Of a DNA stretch of 64,000 nucleotides, positions 25,332 to 42,499 are shown in pieces; within the stretch, counting starts at the first letter, position 1, and every line of letters begins with the position of its first letter. The notes under the pieces were generated by a model. It worked only from the letters and a program-made list of their open reading frames with translations, was not told where the DNA came from and made no database searches. This stretch comes from Lysobacterales bacterium 15-68-25 (GTDB taxonomy: Bacteria > Pseudomonadota > Gammaproteobacteria > Xanthomonadales > Rhodanobacteraceae). The translations under genes and the position numbers were made by a program. Location of the stretch: positions 248,001 to 312,000 of the forward strand of contig NCKB01000001.1 of assembly GCA_002279065.1 (NCBI GenBank). The letters run 5' to 3'.

Positions 25332-25427
25332 CGGGGCGCACGTCTTGTCAACCGTCTGCGGCGCGTGCGCCGCAGGCGTTGCTGTCTCCCACCGTTCCAT
25401 CCGGCGATTCGAGAGAGGAAGGCACCC

Positions 25428-31402
<5,975 letters not shown>

Positions 31403-31441
31403 CCCGTCGGCCAGTCGGCCCGTCGCCGGCGCCGGACGACC

Positions 31442-32782
31442 TCAACGCGCCGGCACCCGCAGCGTCTGCTTCACCTGTGGCGTGCCGTCGCCTGCGGTCA
31501 CGCGCAGGCGGTAGCTGCCCGGCCGCAGGTAGAGCTCGGTCTGGGTGGCGCCGCGCAGCGAGCGCAGCCGGTCGTGCAGCGGCGGCGGATTCGGCGGCGG
31601 GTCGAACAGCACACGGTCGGCGGCCACCGCGTCGTCACCCTCATCCGCGTACAGCGCCTCGACCAGGCAGGGCCACGTGTCGTCGCACAGGCTGCGTCCG
31701 CTGACGAAGACCGGCCGGCGCAGGCCGAGCAGGCTCAGCCAGGTGGGGCGCTCGCGGCGCATCTTCGCCGGCGGGAAGAACACGCTGGCGTCGTAGCCGT
31801 CGCGCAGCGACCACGCCTTGCCCTCGGCATCGACGAACACGAACGGCACGTCCGGCCGCTTCGCCTGCATCACCGCGGTGTACCAGGGATGGTCGCTGGG
31901 CGGGTCGGGGTGCGGGATCATCATGGTCTGCTCGATCGACAGCGGCTCGATGCCAGTCATCGCCGCGAAGTACTCGGCCATGCTGCGCCCGCCGAGGTAC
32001 GGCCCGTGCTTCTGGATGTGCGCGTAGCCGGCGTTCACCACCACCCGGGCCTTGGGGTCCTTGCGGAAGATGCGCTCGACGAGGTTGCGTGCCTGCGCCC
32101 GCTCGCGCGCGTCGGGTGTGCCCGGCTGGTCGGACTCGTAGGCCACCACCTTGAAGCCCAGCTTCAGCGCGCTGCGCACCATCTCGCCGTAGATCGGCTC
32201 GTTGACGTAGAAGCCGCTGGCGGCGGTGGGATAGCCGCGCTGGGCCAGCCGGGTATCGTCGTCGTAGAGCGTCTCCACTGCGAGGTAGTCGAAGCCTTCG
32301 CGGCGCAGCGCCGGCAGCATCGCCACGGTCAGCGTGCGGGTCAGCGGAATGTTGTGCGCCTCGTTGAAGAACACCGCCTGCCGGCCGTGCACCAGTCGCG
32401 CCAGCGCCAGCGTCGCCGGCTCCACCGTCCAGCCGGGGGCCAGCGGTGAGGGCGCGTCGCCGGCCTGCGCCGGTTGCGCGATCGAATAGCTGATCGCGGC
32501 ATCCGGGTAGTCGCCCACGTAGGTCTGGAACCAGCTCAGGTACTGGCTGAAGATCACGTTGAAGGCGCGGTCCTCGGGTGCCGCCTGGCTCGCCGCCTCC
32601 AGCATCACGCGATACTGGCCGAGCAGGCTCTTGCGGCGTGCCGCCGTGGCCATGATCCGTTCGGAGCGCTCCGCCGCGGCCACCTGTGCCCGGCGCCAGG
32701 CCGCGTCATCCTGGGCGCGGGTGGAACCGGGCAGGGCCGTACCCAGCACAAGCAGCATCGCCACCCACGGTGTCCATCGCAT
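31442..32782 (-). CDS. Secreted ChaN/EreA-like (TIKI superfamily) protein
   Basis: This 446-residue protein starts at ATG 32782 (MRWTPWVAMLLVLG) with a signal peptide to about residue 23. The central domain has VFFNEAHNIPLTRTLTVAMLPAL and DYLAVETLYDD, then ARVVVNAGYAHIQKHGPY, resembling the metal-binding E-x-H and later histidine pattern of the TIKI/ChaN/EreA superfamily. The C-terminal 60 residues look beta-rich (TELYLRPGSYRLRVTAGDG). It may be a periplasmic hydrolase or haem-binding protein; function unassigned. Convergent with gltD. Confidence 0.6.
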   Translation of the reverse strand: MRWTPWVAMLLVLGTALPGSTRAQDDAAWRRAQVAAAERSERIMATAARRKSLLGQYRVMLEAASQAAPEDRAFNVIFSQYLSWFQTYVGDYPDAAISYSIAQPAQAGDAPSPLAPGWTVEPATLALARLVHGRQAVFFNEAHNIPLTRTLTVAMLPALRREGFDYLAVETLYDDDTRLAQRGYPTAASGFYVNEPIYGEMVRSALKLGFKVVAYESDQPGTPDARERAQARNLVERIFRKDPKARVVVNAGYAHIQKHGPYLGGRSMAEYFAAMTGIEPLSIEQTMMIPHPDPPSDHPWYTAVMQAKRPDVPFVFVDAEGKAWSLRDGYDASVFFPPAKMRRERPTWLSLLGLRRPVFVSGRSLCDDTWPCLVEALYADEGDDAVAADRVLFDPPPNPPPLHDRLRSLRGATQTELYLRPGSYRLRVTAGDGTPQVKQTLRVPAR

Positions 32783-32876
32783 GCGCACGTCCTCCTGGCT
32801 CTCCGGCCGTCTGGCTAAGCTTTGCCAGCTGGCCGAGAATGCCACGCATGCTCTCCCGTCGCGATGCCCATCGGTC

Positions 32877-34106
32877 ATGCTGAACCGGCTCTGGTTCGGC
32901 TTTTTCCTGGTCGCTGCCGTTGCTGCACTGGCCCGCTGGCTGGTGGGCGGCGACGAGGGCGTGTTCGCCGCCGTGGTGGCGGCGCTGTTCGACATGGCCG
33001 AGCTTTCGGTCAAGGTGATGGTGCTGCTGTTCGGCACGCTGACCCTGTGGCTGGGCATCCTGCAGATCGCCGAACGGGCCGGCGTGGTCGACGGCCTGGC
33101 GCGTCTGCTTGGCCCCCTGTTCGCGCGGCTGATGCCGGAGGTGCCGCGCGGGCATCCGGCGGTGGGTCTGATCACCCTCAACTTCGCCGCCAACGCCTTG
33201 GGCCTGGACAACGCCGCCACGCCGATCGGGCTGCGCGCGATGCGCGAGCTGCAGTCGCTCAACCCCTCGCAGGATACGGCGAGCAACGCGCAGATCCTGT
33301 TCCTGGTGCTCAATGCCTCCTCACTCACCCTGCTGCCGGTGACCGTGTTCATGTACCGCGCGCAGGCCGGCGCCGCCGATCCCACGCTGGTGTTCCTGCC
33401 GATCCTGCTGGCGACCAGCGCGTCGTCGCTGGTCGGCCTGCTCGGCGTGGCCGCGGTGCAGCGCCTGCGCCTGTTCGACCCGGTGGTGCTGGGCTGGCTG
33501 CTCGGTGGCGCGCTGCTGCTGGGCGGCTTCATCGCGATGCTGCTGACGCTGTCGGCGACGGCGCTGGCCTCGCTGTCCTCGCTGCTGGGCAACCTGGTGC
33601 TGTTCGGCGTGATCGTCGCCTTCCTGTGCGCGGGCGCGTGGCGTCGCGTGCCGCTGTTCGAAACCTTCATCGACGGCGCGAAGCAGGGCTTCGACGTGGC
33701 GAAGGACCTGCTGCCCTACCTGATCGGCATGCTCTGCGCGGTCGGCGTGCTGCGTGCTTCCGGCGCGCTGGAGTTCGCGCTGGACGGCATCCGCTGGCTG
33801 GTGCACCTGGGCGGCTGGGACGACCGCTTCGTCGAGGCGCTGCCCACCGCGCTGGTCAAGCCGCTGTCCGGCAGCGCCGCGCGCGCCATGCTGATCGAGA
33901 CCATCCACCACAGTGGCGTGGACAGCTTCCCCGCGCTGCTTGCAGCGACGATCCAGGGCAGCACCGAGACGACGTTCTACGTGGTGGCCGTGTACTTCGG
34001 CGCGGTGGGCATCCGCCGCGTGCGCCATGCCGTGGGCTGCGCCTTGCTGGCCGACCTGGCCGGCGTGATCGCCTCGATCGCGGTGTGCTATTGGTTCTTC
34101 GGCTGA
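32877..34106 (+). CDS. SpmA-SpmB-like nucleoside recognition (Gate) membrane protein
   Basis: This 409-residue membrane protein starts at ATG 32877 and has about ten helices in two halves. The first half (ITLNFAANALGLDNAATPIGLRAM) resembles spore maturation protein A. The second (GAKQGFDVAKDLLPYLIGMLCAVGVLRASGAL and QGSTETTFYVVAVYFGAVG) resembles SpmB. Such fusions occur in non-sporulating proteobacteria and belong to the nucleoside recognition domain group. Transport role is presumed, substrate unknown. Confidence 0.85.
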   Translation: MLNRLWFGFFLVAAVAALARWLVGGDEGVFAAVVAALFDMAELSVKVMVLLFGTLTLWLGILQIAERAGVVDGLARLLGPLFARLMPEVPRGHPAVGLITLNFAANALGLDNAATPIGLRAMRELQSLNPSQDTASNAQILFLVLNASSLTLLPVTVFMYRAQAGAADPTLVFLPILLATSASSLVGLLGVAAVQRLRLFDPVVLGWLLGGALLLGGFIAMLLTLSATALASLSSLLGNLVLFGVIVAFLCAGAWRRVPLFETFIDGAKQGFDVAKDLLPYLIGMLCAVGVLRASGALEFALDGIRWLVHLGGWDDRFVEALPTALVKPLSGSAARAMLIETIHHSGVDSFPALLAATIQGSTETTFYVVAVYFGAVGIRRVRHAVGCALLADLAGVIASIAVCYWFFG

Positions 34107-34130
34107 CTATCCGATCGGAGCAGAAAAACG

Positions 34131-35003
34131 ATGCGCCTGGGCCTTGCCGCCAACCGTCTCCACCACAGTCACCGCGAGGCCGCGCTGTTCCGCTGGCTGC
34201 GCGCCTGCGAGCGGGGCATTCGCGAGCTGGGGGTGGACCTGCATGCGGTCGGCCGCACCTACGACGCGCTGGCCGGCGAGCGCATCCTGTTCGGCTACGA
34301 AGGCCTGAAGCGCTACCCGTACGGGCGCGCCGGCGGCCTGATGAAGCTGGTCGCCGAGGTGGTCGGGATGGGGCCGGAGCGCACACTGGACGGGGCGATC
34401 TACCTGATCGACCCGGTCGATCCCTCCTCGATCTTTCCCGAGGCGGTGGCGCTCAAGCGCCAGTGCGTGATCCACGGCAAGCCGTTCATCTCCACCGTGG
34501 CCTCGGCGCGCGACTGGATCGAGATGGAGCGCGTGCACGCCGGCCTGCCGCCCGATCCCGGTGCCGACGCGCTGCATGCCCTGGAGACGCAGACGCTGGC
34601 GTTGATCGCACACGACGCGATGAAGCCGCAGATGCTGGCCTACGCCGCCGAGCAGTTCGACGTGCTGTCACGTTTCGCCGGACGCGTGGCCACCGGAACC
34701 ACCGGCCAGCGCCTGAACGAACTGGCGTGGAGCCGCGGTTGGCCGGCCGACCGGGAATGGGTGCAGCGCTACCAGAGCGGCCCGATGGGCGGCGACGCGC
34801 AAATTGCCGACCTGGTGCTGGAGCATCGCTGCCAGCGCGCGATCTTCTTCGAGGACCCGCACGTGCCGCGGCAGCACGAGGCGGACATCCAGCTGCTTGA
34901 GCGCGCCGTCACCACGGTCACCGACGAGGCGGTCTGCATGACCACGCCGCGGGTTGCCGCGCGCTGGGTCGAGGCGGTGCGGCGACGCGCGGCATGTGCC
35001 TGA
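34131..35003 (+). CDS. Tandem-domain methylglyoxal synthase
   Basis: This 290-residue protein is twice the usual MgsA length. The C-terminal half (about 155-285) has every expected MgsA residue: His161, Asp162 and Lys165 in AHDAMK, the ATGTTG phosphate loop, SGPMGGD (Asp222), Asp242, His249 and Asp252. It should convert dihydroxyacetone phosphate to methylglyoxal and phosphate. The N-terminal half (2-131) has the same layout but lost the catalytic residues (AANRLHHSH instead of AHD..K; GRAGGLMK instead of GPMGGD). It overlaps the NRDE gene by 10 nt and follows the SpmAB-like gene by 24 nt. Confidence 0.8.
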   Translation: MRLGLAANRLHHSHREAALFRWLRACERGIRELGVDLHAVGRTYDALAGERILFGYEGLKRYPYGRAGGLMKLVAEVVGMGPERTLDGAIYLIDPVDPSSIFPEAVALKRQCVIHGKPFISTVASARDWIEMERVHAGLPPDPGADALHALETQTLALIAHDAMKPQMLAYAAEQFDVLSRFAGRVATGTTGQRLNELAWSRGWPADREWVQRYQSGPMGGDAQIADLVLEHRCQRAIFFEDPHVPRQHEADIQLLERAVTTVTDEAVCMTTPRVAARWVEAVRRRAACA

Positions 35004-35758
35004 TCGGTTTCGCCTGGAACGCCCATCCCCGCTGGCGGCTGGTGCTCGCCGGCAATCGCGACGAGTTCCACGGCCGGCCCAGTGAGCCGCTGGCACGCTG
35101 GCCGGATACGGCGATGGCCGCCGGCCGCGACCTCGAAGCCGGCGGCACCTGGCTTGGGGTGACCGACGCGGGTCGCTGCGCGGTGGTGACCAACGTGCGC
35201 GACCCGCGCGATCCGCAGTTGGGACGTTCGCGCGGGCTGCTGGCGGTGGATTACCTCACCGGCACCGACGACGCGGCGGCGCATGCCGCGCACCTGCGCG
35301 CCGATGCGGCGCACTACCGGCCGTTCAACCTGCTCACCTTCGATGCGCACGCGGCGTTCTACCTCGGCAACCGCCCGGAGCCGCGGGTGCAGCCGGTGAC
35401 GCCGGGCGTGCATGGCCTGTCCAATGCCGACTTCAACACGCCATGGCCGAAGACACGTGCCCTCATGGCGCGGATCGAGGCGTGGCTGGACGGCGACGCC
35501 ACCGACATCGAGCCGCTGTTCGCCGCGCTGGCCGACGAGCAGCGCGCGGCGGACGCACTGCTGCCGGATACCGGGATCGGGCTGGAGCGCGAGCGCTGGT
35601 TGTCCTCCGCCTTCATCCGCGGCGAGCGCTACGGTACGCGCGCCAGCACCGTGGTGCTGATCGGCCGCGATGGCGCCGGCACCATTGCCGAGCGCCGCTT
35701 CGGACCGCAGGGCCACGGCGATGGCCAGACCATGCTGCACTTCGGCACGGGCGCCTGA
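34994..35758 (+). CDS. NRDE family protein (TANGO2-like)
   Basis: This 254-residue protein begins MCLIGFAW and contains LAGNRDEFHGRPSEPL, the NRDE motif that names the family, with Cys2 as a possible N-terminal nucleophile residue. GGTWLGVTDAGRCAVVTNVRDP and HGLSNADFNTPWPKT are further family blocks. TANGO2 relatives have been linked to haem or lipid handling, but the bacterial role is unclear. It overlaps the methylglyoxal synthase gene, so the two are co-translated. Confidence 0.88.
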   Translation: MCLIGFAWNAHPRWRLVLAGNRDEFHGRPSEPLARWPDTAMAAGRDLEAGGTWLGVTDAGRCAVVTNVRDPRDPQLGRSRGLLAVDYLTGTDDAAAHAAHLRADAAHYRPFNLLTFDAHAAFYLGNRPEPRVQPVTPGVHGLSNADFNTPWPKTRALMARIEAWLDGDATDIEPLFAALADEQRAADALLPDTGIGLERERWLSSAFIRGERYGTRASTVVLIGRDGAGTIAERRFGPQGHGDGQTMLHFGTGA

Positions 35759-35789
35759 TCGGCGCGCGATGCGGCCGAGGCTGGCGTAG

Positions 35790-37595
<1,806 letters not shown>

Positions 37596-37602
37596 GCCCG
37601 GC

Positions 37603-37995
37603 TCAGTCGTCGAGGTCGCCGTCCACGTAGTACCAGCGCCCGTCCTCGCACACGAAGCGGCTCACCTCGTGCATGCGTCGCGCCTTGCCGCCGCCGTAGC
37701 GCAGGCGGGCGACGAACTCCACCACCGCGCGGTCGCCGTCCGGCGCGTGGCGCTTCACGTCCAGTCCGAGCCAGGTCGGCACCGGGGCCTGCGCGGCCAG
37801 GTCCAGCGCGGGCGGCCGGGTGCTGGCGTGCCAGCTGGCCAGCAGGTAGGCCTCGTCGCCGCGCACGTAGGCGCTGTAGCGCGAGCGCATCAGCGCCTCG
37901 GCATCGGCAGCCGCGCCGCCGGCATGCAGGGCGCCGCAGCAGTCGGCGTACTCGCGCGGCAGGCCGCAGGGGCAGGGATCGCGAAGGGCAGGCAT
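37603..37995 (-). CDS. YchJ family protein with SEC-C motif
   Basis: This 130-residue protein starts at ATG 37995 ([11 protein letters not shown]). The N-terminal SEC-C zinc motif [14 protein letters not shown] is followed by a [21 protein letters not shown] core that defines the YchJ/UPF0225 group, with an NTF2-like fold. Biochemical role not known. It converges on ligB. Confidence 0.85.
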   Translation of the reverse strand: MPALRDPCPCGLPREYADCCGALHAGGAAADAEALMRSRYSAYVRGDEAYLLASWHASTRPPALDLAAQAPVPTWLGLDVKRHAPDGDRAVVEFVARLRYGGGKARRMHEVSRFVCEDGRWYYVDGDLDD

Positions 37996-38065
37996 CGCAC
38001 CGGGGAAGGCTGGGAAGGAGTCGGCGATGGTGCGCGCCGGGGGCCGCGTTGCCAAGCGGGGGCGG

Positions 38066-38632
38066 TCAGAGCACCTGGAAGGTCTGCAGCCGCCCGCTCA
38101 CCACCAGCGGCGCCAGGTCGTAGCCCAGCGCGCGGGCAAACGACTTCAGCGCCTCGAGCACCTGGCGCTCCATGGTCGGCTCGTGCGACAGGATCCACAG
38201 CTCGCGCCGGCGCGGCTCGCCCAGCACCAGCCATTGGCCGTCGGCGTCGGTAGCCAGCACCCACAGGTCCTTCCAGGCCGAGGGCAGCCACTGCGCCCAG
38301 GCCGGTGCGACGGTGCGCTGGAACCGGCCCGGTTCTTCCACCGAAAAGCGGCGGCGGGCCAGTGTGTCATGTACCCGCTCGCTGCCGTCCGCCCCGGTCG
38401 AGGTGCGGCGCAGCCGGAACAGTTCCGGTTCCAGCTGTTCCAGCTCGACGCGGATGTCCCGGTCCGTCAGGCGCTGCGCCGGCGAGGGCAGGCGGGCCAT
38501 TTCGTGCCAGTGTCCGAGCAATCGCGCCATGTCCAGCTGCGGTACCGCCTTCATCACGCCCGGGGTCGACACGGTCAGCGCCACGCCGTGAGTCAGCGCG
38601 GTCGTCAGGGATGACGGGTGGGACCAGTTCAT
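38066..38632 (-). CDS. Lipocalin family protein (Blc-like)
   Basis: This 188-residue protein carries the lipocalin GxW-type start [17 protein letters not shown] near residue 38, a [31 protein letters not shown] central block as in bacterial Blc, and a C-terminal helix. Unlike Blc, the N-terminus ([16 protein letters not shown]...) shows no lipobox or clear signal peptide. An internal ATG start is possible (MKAVPQLDM). It probably binds a small hydrophobic ligand. The 38633-38853 spacer upstream has only a short AGCGGC/GCCGCT hairpin. Confidence 0.75.
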   Translation of the reverse strand: MNWSHPSSLTTALTHGVALTVSTPGVMKAVPQLDMARLLGHWHEMARLPSPAQRLTDRDIRVELEQLEPELFRLRRTSTGADGSERVHDTLARRRFSVEEPGRFQRTVAPAWAQWLPSAWKDLWVLATDADGQWLVLGEPRRRELWILSHEPTMERQVLEALKSFARALGYDLAPLVVSGRLQTFQVL

Positions 38633-38853
38633 GTCGCTTTCCTTCGAGGCTGTCGGCCCGCGTGCAGCGGCTTGCCGCCGCTCACGGAACCGGCCGCGGC
38701 GGCGCTCTGCAGGCGCCCGACGGCGTGATGCGCGGGCACTGCCCTAGTGCCATCGGCACGGCGAGGGAAAGCTTGAACGACCCGGCCGCGGGCCAGGGGG
38801 TCGATCGAAGGGAGGGAGCGCGCGGGCAGGCGGTCGGCCGGCCCGCACGGGAT

Positions 38854-39054
38854 TCACCAGGCGGGACGGCCCCGCAGCACGCGCGCCGGCAGCATCAGCA
38901 GCGCACCGAGGAAGGCGAACACCGCGCCCACCGTGATCCCGATCAGCCGGAACGGCAGCGCGATCAGCCACACGATCGGGTACAGCACCAAGGCCAGCAG
39001 GGCGATCGGCCAGCAGAACACCAGCAGCAGCAACCAGAGCAGGAAACCGACCAT
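38854..39054 (-). CDS. Small two-helix membrane protein
   Basis: This 66-residue protein has two hydrophobic segments (residues 3-33 and 36-57) with a central proline-containing turn and a basic tail, VLRGRPAW. It has no known domain. High hydrophobicity and aromatic content support a real inner-membrane protein. It lies between NnrU and the lipocalin gene on the same strand. Confidence 0.6.
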   Translation of the reverse strand: MVGFLLWLLLLVFCWPIALLALVLYPIVWLIALPFRLIGITVGAVFAFLGALLMLPARVLRGRPAW

Positions 39055-39099
39055 GGCGCACCTCGCGCTCGGGTGGGGAAGACCTTCGATGATACGCCG

Positions 39100-39678
39100 T
39101 CAGCCGAAGGGGCTCACCCCAACGATCAGCCTATGCAGCCAGAACGCAAAGGCGGCCCAGGCCGCCACGCCGATCACCACGGTGAGCACGGTGAGTGGAG
39201 CCGGACCGCGCGGATAGGTAACTCCCTGCGCCCGGTCGCGACGCCGCGACACCATGAAGTCGACGACCGCCCACAGCAGGAACGAGCCGAACAGCACGAT
39301 GTCGTGCAGCATGCCGGCGGCCAGCAGGTGGCCGAACGCCCACAGCTTCACCGCGGCCAGCATCGGGTGGCCGATGCGTGCCTTGATCGCGTTGCCGGGC
39401 ACGTAGGCCGCCGCCAGCAGCACGAAGGCGAGCAGGGTGAACAGGGCGTTGAGATGGCGCAGGGCCATCGGCGGCACCCACACCACCACCGGATGCTGGC
39501 GGGCTTGGCCGAAGCCCCACACCAGCAGCACGAAGCCGGCCAGTGAAAGCAGTGAATACAACGCTTTCCAGCCCAGCGGACCGAGCCGGGCGACCTGCCG
39601 TGTGCGCCAGCCGTCGGCGACGATGCGTACCGAATGCACGCCGAGGAACAGCACCAGACCGAGGATCAGCATCGCCAT
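39100..39678 (-). CDS. NnrU family membrane protein
   Basis: This 192-residue protein has five or six predicted helices. LFLGVHSVRIVADGWR and PLGWKALYSLLSLAGFVLLVWGFGQARQHP are the N-terminal family blocks; HPMLAAVKLWAFGHLLAAGMLHDIVLFGSFLLW is the second. NnrU is required for nitrite/NO reduction in Rhodobacter, and relatives occur widely as MAPEG-like or isoprenoid-related membrane proteins. The role here is open, as no denitrification genes are nearby. Confidence 0.85.
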   Translation of the reverse strand: MAMLILGLVLFLGVHSVRIVADGWRTRQVARLGPLGWKALYSLLSLAGFVLLVWGFGQARQHPVVVWVPPMALRHLNALFTLLAFVLLAAAYVPGNAIKARIGHPMLAAVKLWAFGHLLAAGMLHDIVLFGSFLLWAVVDFMVSRRRDRAQGVTYPRGPAPLTVLTVVIGVAAWAAFAFWLHRLIVGVSPFG

Positions 39679-39726
39679 CGAAAGTTGCTCCGTGCCCGGA
39701 TGGAATGCGACGAGTGTAGCGGCGGC

Positions 39727-40290
39727 TCAGCCGGCGACGCGCACCCGCACCGCCAGCGCCACCCCGCCGATCTCGACCGGGCCGGACGCGGCGGTGCCGG
39801 GCAGCCAGCTGTCGCCCGGGCCGAGATCACCCTCGGGCGTGCGGGCGCGGCCGTGCACCAGGTGCAGCAGCACCAGGTCCGGCGGAACCGCCTGCGCGGC
39901 GGTGTCGCTCCACACCTCGATGCCGCCGGTGGCGCGGCCACGCCGCAGCATCAGGTTGAAATCGCGGGTCGGGCCACCGGCCAGCGCCACCGCCACCTCG
40001 GCCTCGCCGGGAAAGGCGAACGGCACGCACGGCGTGGTGAGCGCGTGGACCTGTGCGCCGTCCAGCGTCATGCGGAAGCCGGCTCCGTCGATCAGCACGA
40101 TGGTCCGGTCCACGCCGGGAAAGCGCGAGAACGGCGCGGCGCCGACCACGTCGGCCAGGCTCACGCGCCAGAGGAATTCGTCGGCGCCCGCGCCGGGCGG
40201 CATCACCGCCAGTTCGCGGGTGATGCCCTGGCCGTTGCGCCACGGCTGCGGCTGCAGTTGATCCGCACGCAGGATGCAACCGGTGCTCAT
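39727..40290 (-). CDS. hutD: HutD family protein
   Basis: This 187-residue cupin-like protein opens with LRADQLQPQPWRNGQGITREL, the WRNGxGxTREL signature of HutD/Ves proteins. FSRFPGVDRTIVLIDGAGFRM is the second block. HutD is linked to histidine utilisation, where it may act as a governor of the pathway, but no other hut gene is present in the window. It overlaps the dinG stop by 4 nt. Symbol is by family name. Confidence 0.83.
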   Translation of the reverse strand: MSTGCILRADQLQPQPWRNGQGITRELAVMPPGAGADEFLWRVSLADVVGAAPFSRFPGVDRTIVLIDGAGFRMTLDGAQVHALTTPCVPFAFPGEAEVAVALAGGPTRDFNLMLRRGRATGGIEVWSDTAAQAVPPDLVLLHLVHGRARTPEGDLGPGDSWLPGTAASGPVEIGGVALAVRVRVAG

Positions 40291-42392
40291 GCGGCGCGCT
40301 CGATCACCCGCTCGAACGGCGGCAGCGCCTGCAGCATGCGTTCGCCGTAGCGCTTCACCACCACCCGGCGATCCAGCAGCACGATGCGGCCGCGGTCGGC
40401 CTCGCTGCGGATCAGGCGGCCGCAGTACTGGATCAGCAGGCGCGTGGCCTCGGGGATGGTCACCTCGATGAACGGATTGCGCCCGCGCGATTCCAGCCAC
40501 TCGGCGTAGGTGGCGCCGACCGGGTCGGTCGGCACGGCGAACGGCAGCTGGGTGATCACCACCGTCTCGCAGAGCTTGCCGGGCAGGTCCAGGCCCTCGC
40601 CGAACGAGGCCAGGCCGAACAGCGTGCTGCCCTTGCCGGCCTCGATGTCGGCGATGTGCTCGGCGACCAGCTGCGACTTGCCCAGCGAACCCTGCGCGCG
40701 CACCTTGCGCACCATCGCGATCGGCAGCTTCTGCAGCACACGGTCGAGCTTGGCGCGCGAGGTGAACAGCACCAGGTTGCCGGCGTCCCAGTCGAGGTGC
40801 TCCGCCAGCCACTCGCAGACTTCTTCGGCGTGCGCGTCGCGGGCGTCGGGCAGGGTGCGCATCGCCGGCACCTCCAGCCGGGCCTGCGTGGCCAGGTCGA
40901 ACGGCGAGGGCAGGCTCAGCGTGACCGCCTCGTCCGGCAGGCCGACCGCGTCGGCGAAGTGGCGGAAGTTGGCGCCGGCGCTGAGCGTGGCCGAGGTCAT
41001 CACCACGCCGCTGGCGTTGCCCCACAGCACGTTGCGCAGCAGGCCCGCGGCCGATACTGCCGAGGCGTGGCAGACCAGCTGCTGGTCCGCCGCCTGGGTG
41101 ACCCAGCGCGCCAGCGGCGGCGCGTGCTCGTGGTCCGGCGTGGACCAGGCGCGCCAGCAGCGGCCCTGCCGCTCCAGCCGTTCCAGCGCGATGCCCAGCT
41201 CGCGCGCGAGTGCCTCCTGGGTCGGTCCGCCTTCGCTCATCTCCACCACCGCGCGGCGCACCGCGTTGAGCCAGCGCTGCACGTCGCCGGTGAGTACGGC
41301 GAGGTGCTCGGCGTGCAGCGTCCACTGCTCCGGCAGCTGGCCGAGCGAGCCGCGGTACATCGGTTCGTTCTCGCCCGGGTCGGGCATCCAGGCCAGGCGG
41401 ATCTCGCGCTCCAGTTCCTCCAGCGCGTCGCTGAGTTCCTGCAGCTTGGTGTCGCCCTGGTCGAGCGTGAGCTTGCCCAGCGATTCCTTGTCGGTGAGCG
41501 AATAGGCCGCGTGCACCTGGCGGCCGAGCCGGCTCAGCTGGCGCGCCGCGGCGCCAAGGAAGACCTCGGCGGTGCCGCGGTCGATCGCCTTGGACGCGAC
41601 GTGGTGGGCCTCGTCGAACACGTAAAGCGTCTCGTCCGGCTTGGGCAGGATCACGCCGCCCCAGCTGTCCTCCTCGCTGCCGGGCATGGTCAGGTCGGCC
41701 AGCACCAGGTCCTGGTTGGCGACCACGATCTCGGCGTCGGCCACCGCGCGGCGCGCGGCGAAGAACGGGCAACCCATGAACTGCGCGCAGCGGCGACCGG
41801 TGCAGCCGCCGGCGCTGGTGGTGATCATCGCGCGCACCATGTCGCCGACCGGCTCCGGCGCGGCGTCCATGTCGCCGTCCCAGCGGCCGGTGTCCAGTGC
41901 GGTCACCAGCTTGCCCAGTGCGGCCTTGTCGCGCGCGTCCGGCGGCTTGCTCCACAGCGCCAGGTCGGTGTCGAAACCCAGCCCCAGCTGCGCGTCGGCG
42001 GCCAGGCTGTTGCCGGCCATCAGCAGGTTGCGCGGACAGACGTAGCGGCCGCGGCCCTTGGCCAGCGCCACCTTCGCTTCGATGCCGTTGAGCGACAGGT
42101 ACAGCGGAATGTCCCGCTGCACCAGCTGCTCCTGCAGGGCGACCGTGGCGGTGGCGATCAGCAGCTTCTTCTTCTGCGCCCGCGCCACCGCATGGCCGGC
42201 GATCAGGTAGGCCATCGACTTGCCGGTGCCGGTCGGCGCCTCGATCACCGCCGCGCCGCCTTCCTCGGCCAGCGCCTTGGCCACCTCGGCGATCATCCGC
42301 CCCTGCGACGCGCGCGGACGGAAGCCGGGCAGGCCGTCCTTGAGGCGGGTGTAGGCGGCGCGGATGGTGTCCTTGATGGCGTCGGTCAGCAC
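40287..42392 (-). CDS. dinG: ATP-dependent DNA helicase DinG
   Basis: This 701-residue superfamily 2 helicase of the XPD/DinG group has Walker A EAPTGTGKS (51-59). Four cysteines for a 4Fe-4S cluster are in RYVCPRNLL and GGCTGRRCAQFMGCPFF. The DEAH box is in YVFDEAHHVA. The C-terminal helicase motifs include QYCGRLIRSEADRGRIVLLDRR. DinG unwinds 5'-3' and resolves R-loops and G-quadruplexes. It is followed by hutD with a 4-nt overlap. Confidence 0.93.
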   Translation of the reverse strand: MLTDAIKDTIRAAYTRLKDGLPGFRPRASQGRMIAEVAKALAEEGGAAVIEAPTGTGKSMAYLIAGHAVARAQKKKLLIATATVALQEQLVQRDIPLYLSLNGIEAKVALAKGRGRYVCPRNLLMAGNSLAADAQLGLGFDTDLALWSKPPDARDKAALGKLVTALDTGRWDGDMDAAPEPVGDMVRAMITTSAGGCTGRRCAQFMGCPFFAARRAVADAEIVVANQDLVLADLTMPGSEEDSWGGVILPKPDETLYVFDEAHHVASKAIDRGTAEVFLGAAARQLSRLGRQVHAAYSLTDKESLGKLTLDQGDTKLQELSDALEELEREIRLAWMPDPGENEPMYRGSLGQLPEQWTLHAEHLAVLTGDVQRWLNAVRRAVVEMSEGGPTQEALARELGIALERLERQGRCWRAWSTPDHEHAPPLARWVTQAADQQLVCHASAVSAAGLLRNVLWGNASGVVMTSATLSAGANFRHFADAVGLPDEAVTLSLPSPFDLATQARLEVPAMRTLPDARDAHAEEVCEWLAEHLDWDAGNLVLFTSRAKLDRVLQKLPIAMVRKVRAQGSLGKSQLVAEHIADIEAGKGSTLFGLASFGEGLDLPGKLCETVVITQLPFAVPTDPVGATYAEWLESRGRNPFIEVTIPEATRLLIQYCGRLIRSEADRGRIVLLDRRVVVKRYGERMLQALPPFERVIERAA

Positions 42393-42499
42393 GGGTCAAG
42401 CCAGCGGAGAAGCGGTCGATAAGGGGCGATGGGGCGTGGAAGCGAAGGCAGGCACGCGGGCGGACCAGTGTATCGGATCGATCCCGGCAGGCCCCGGCC

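Noticed and set aside
31421-31440. Possible bidirectional terminator between gltD and the TIKI-like gene
   Set aside because: A CGTCGCCGGC/GCCGGACGAC imperfect palindrome is present, but it is bulged and lacks any T-run, so support is too weak.
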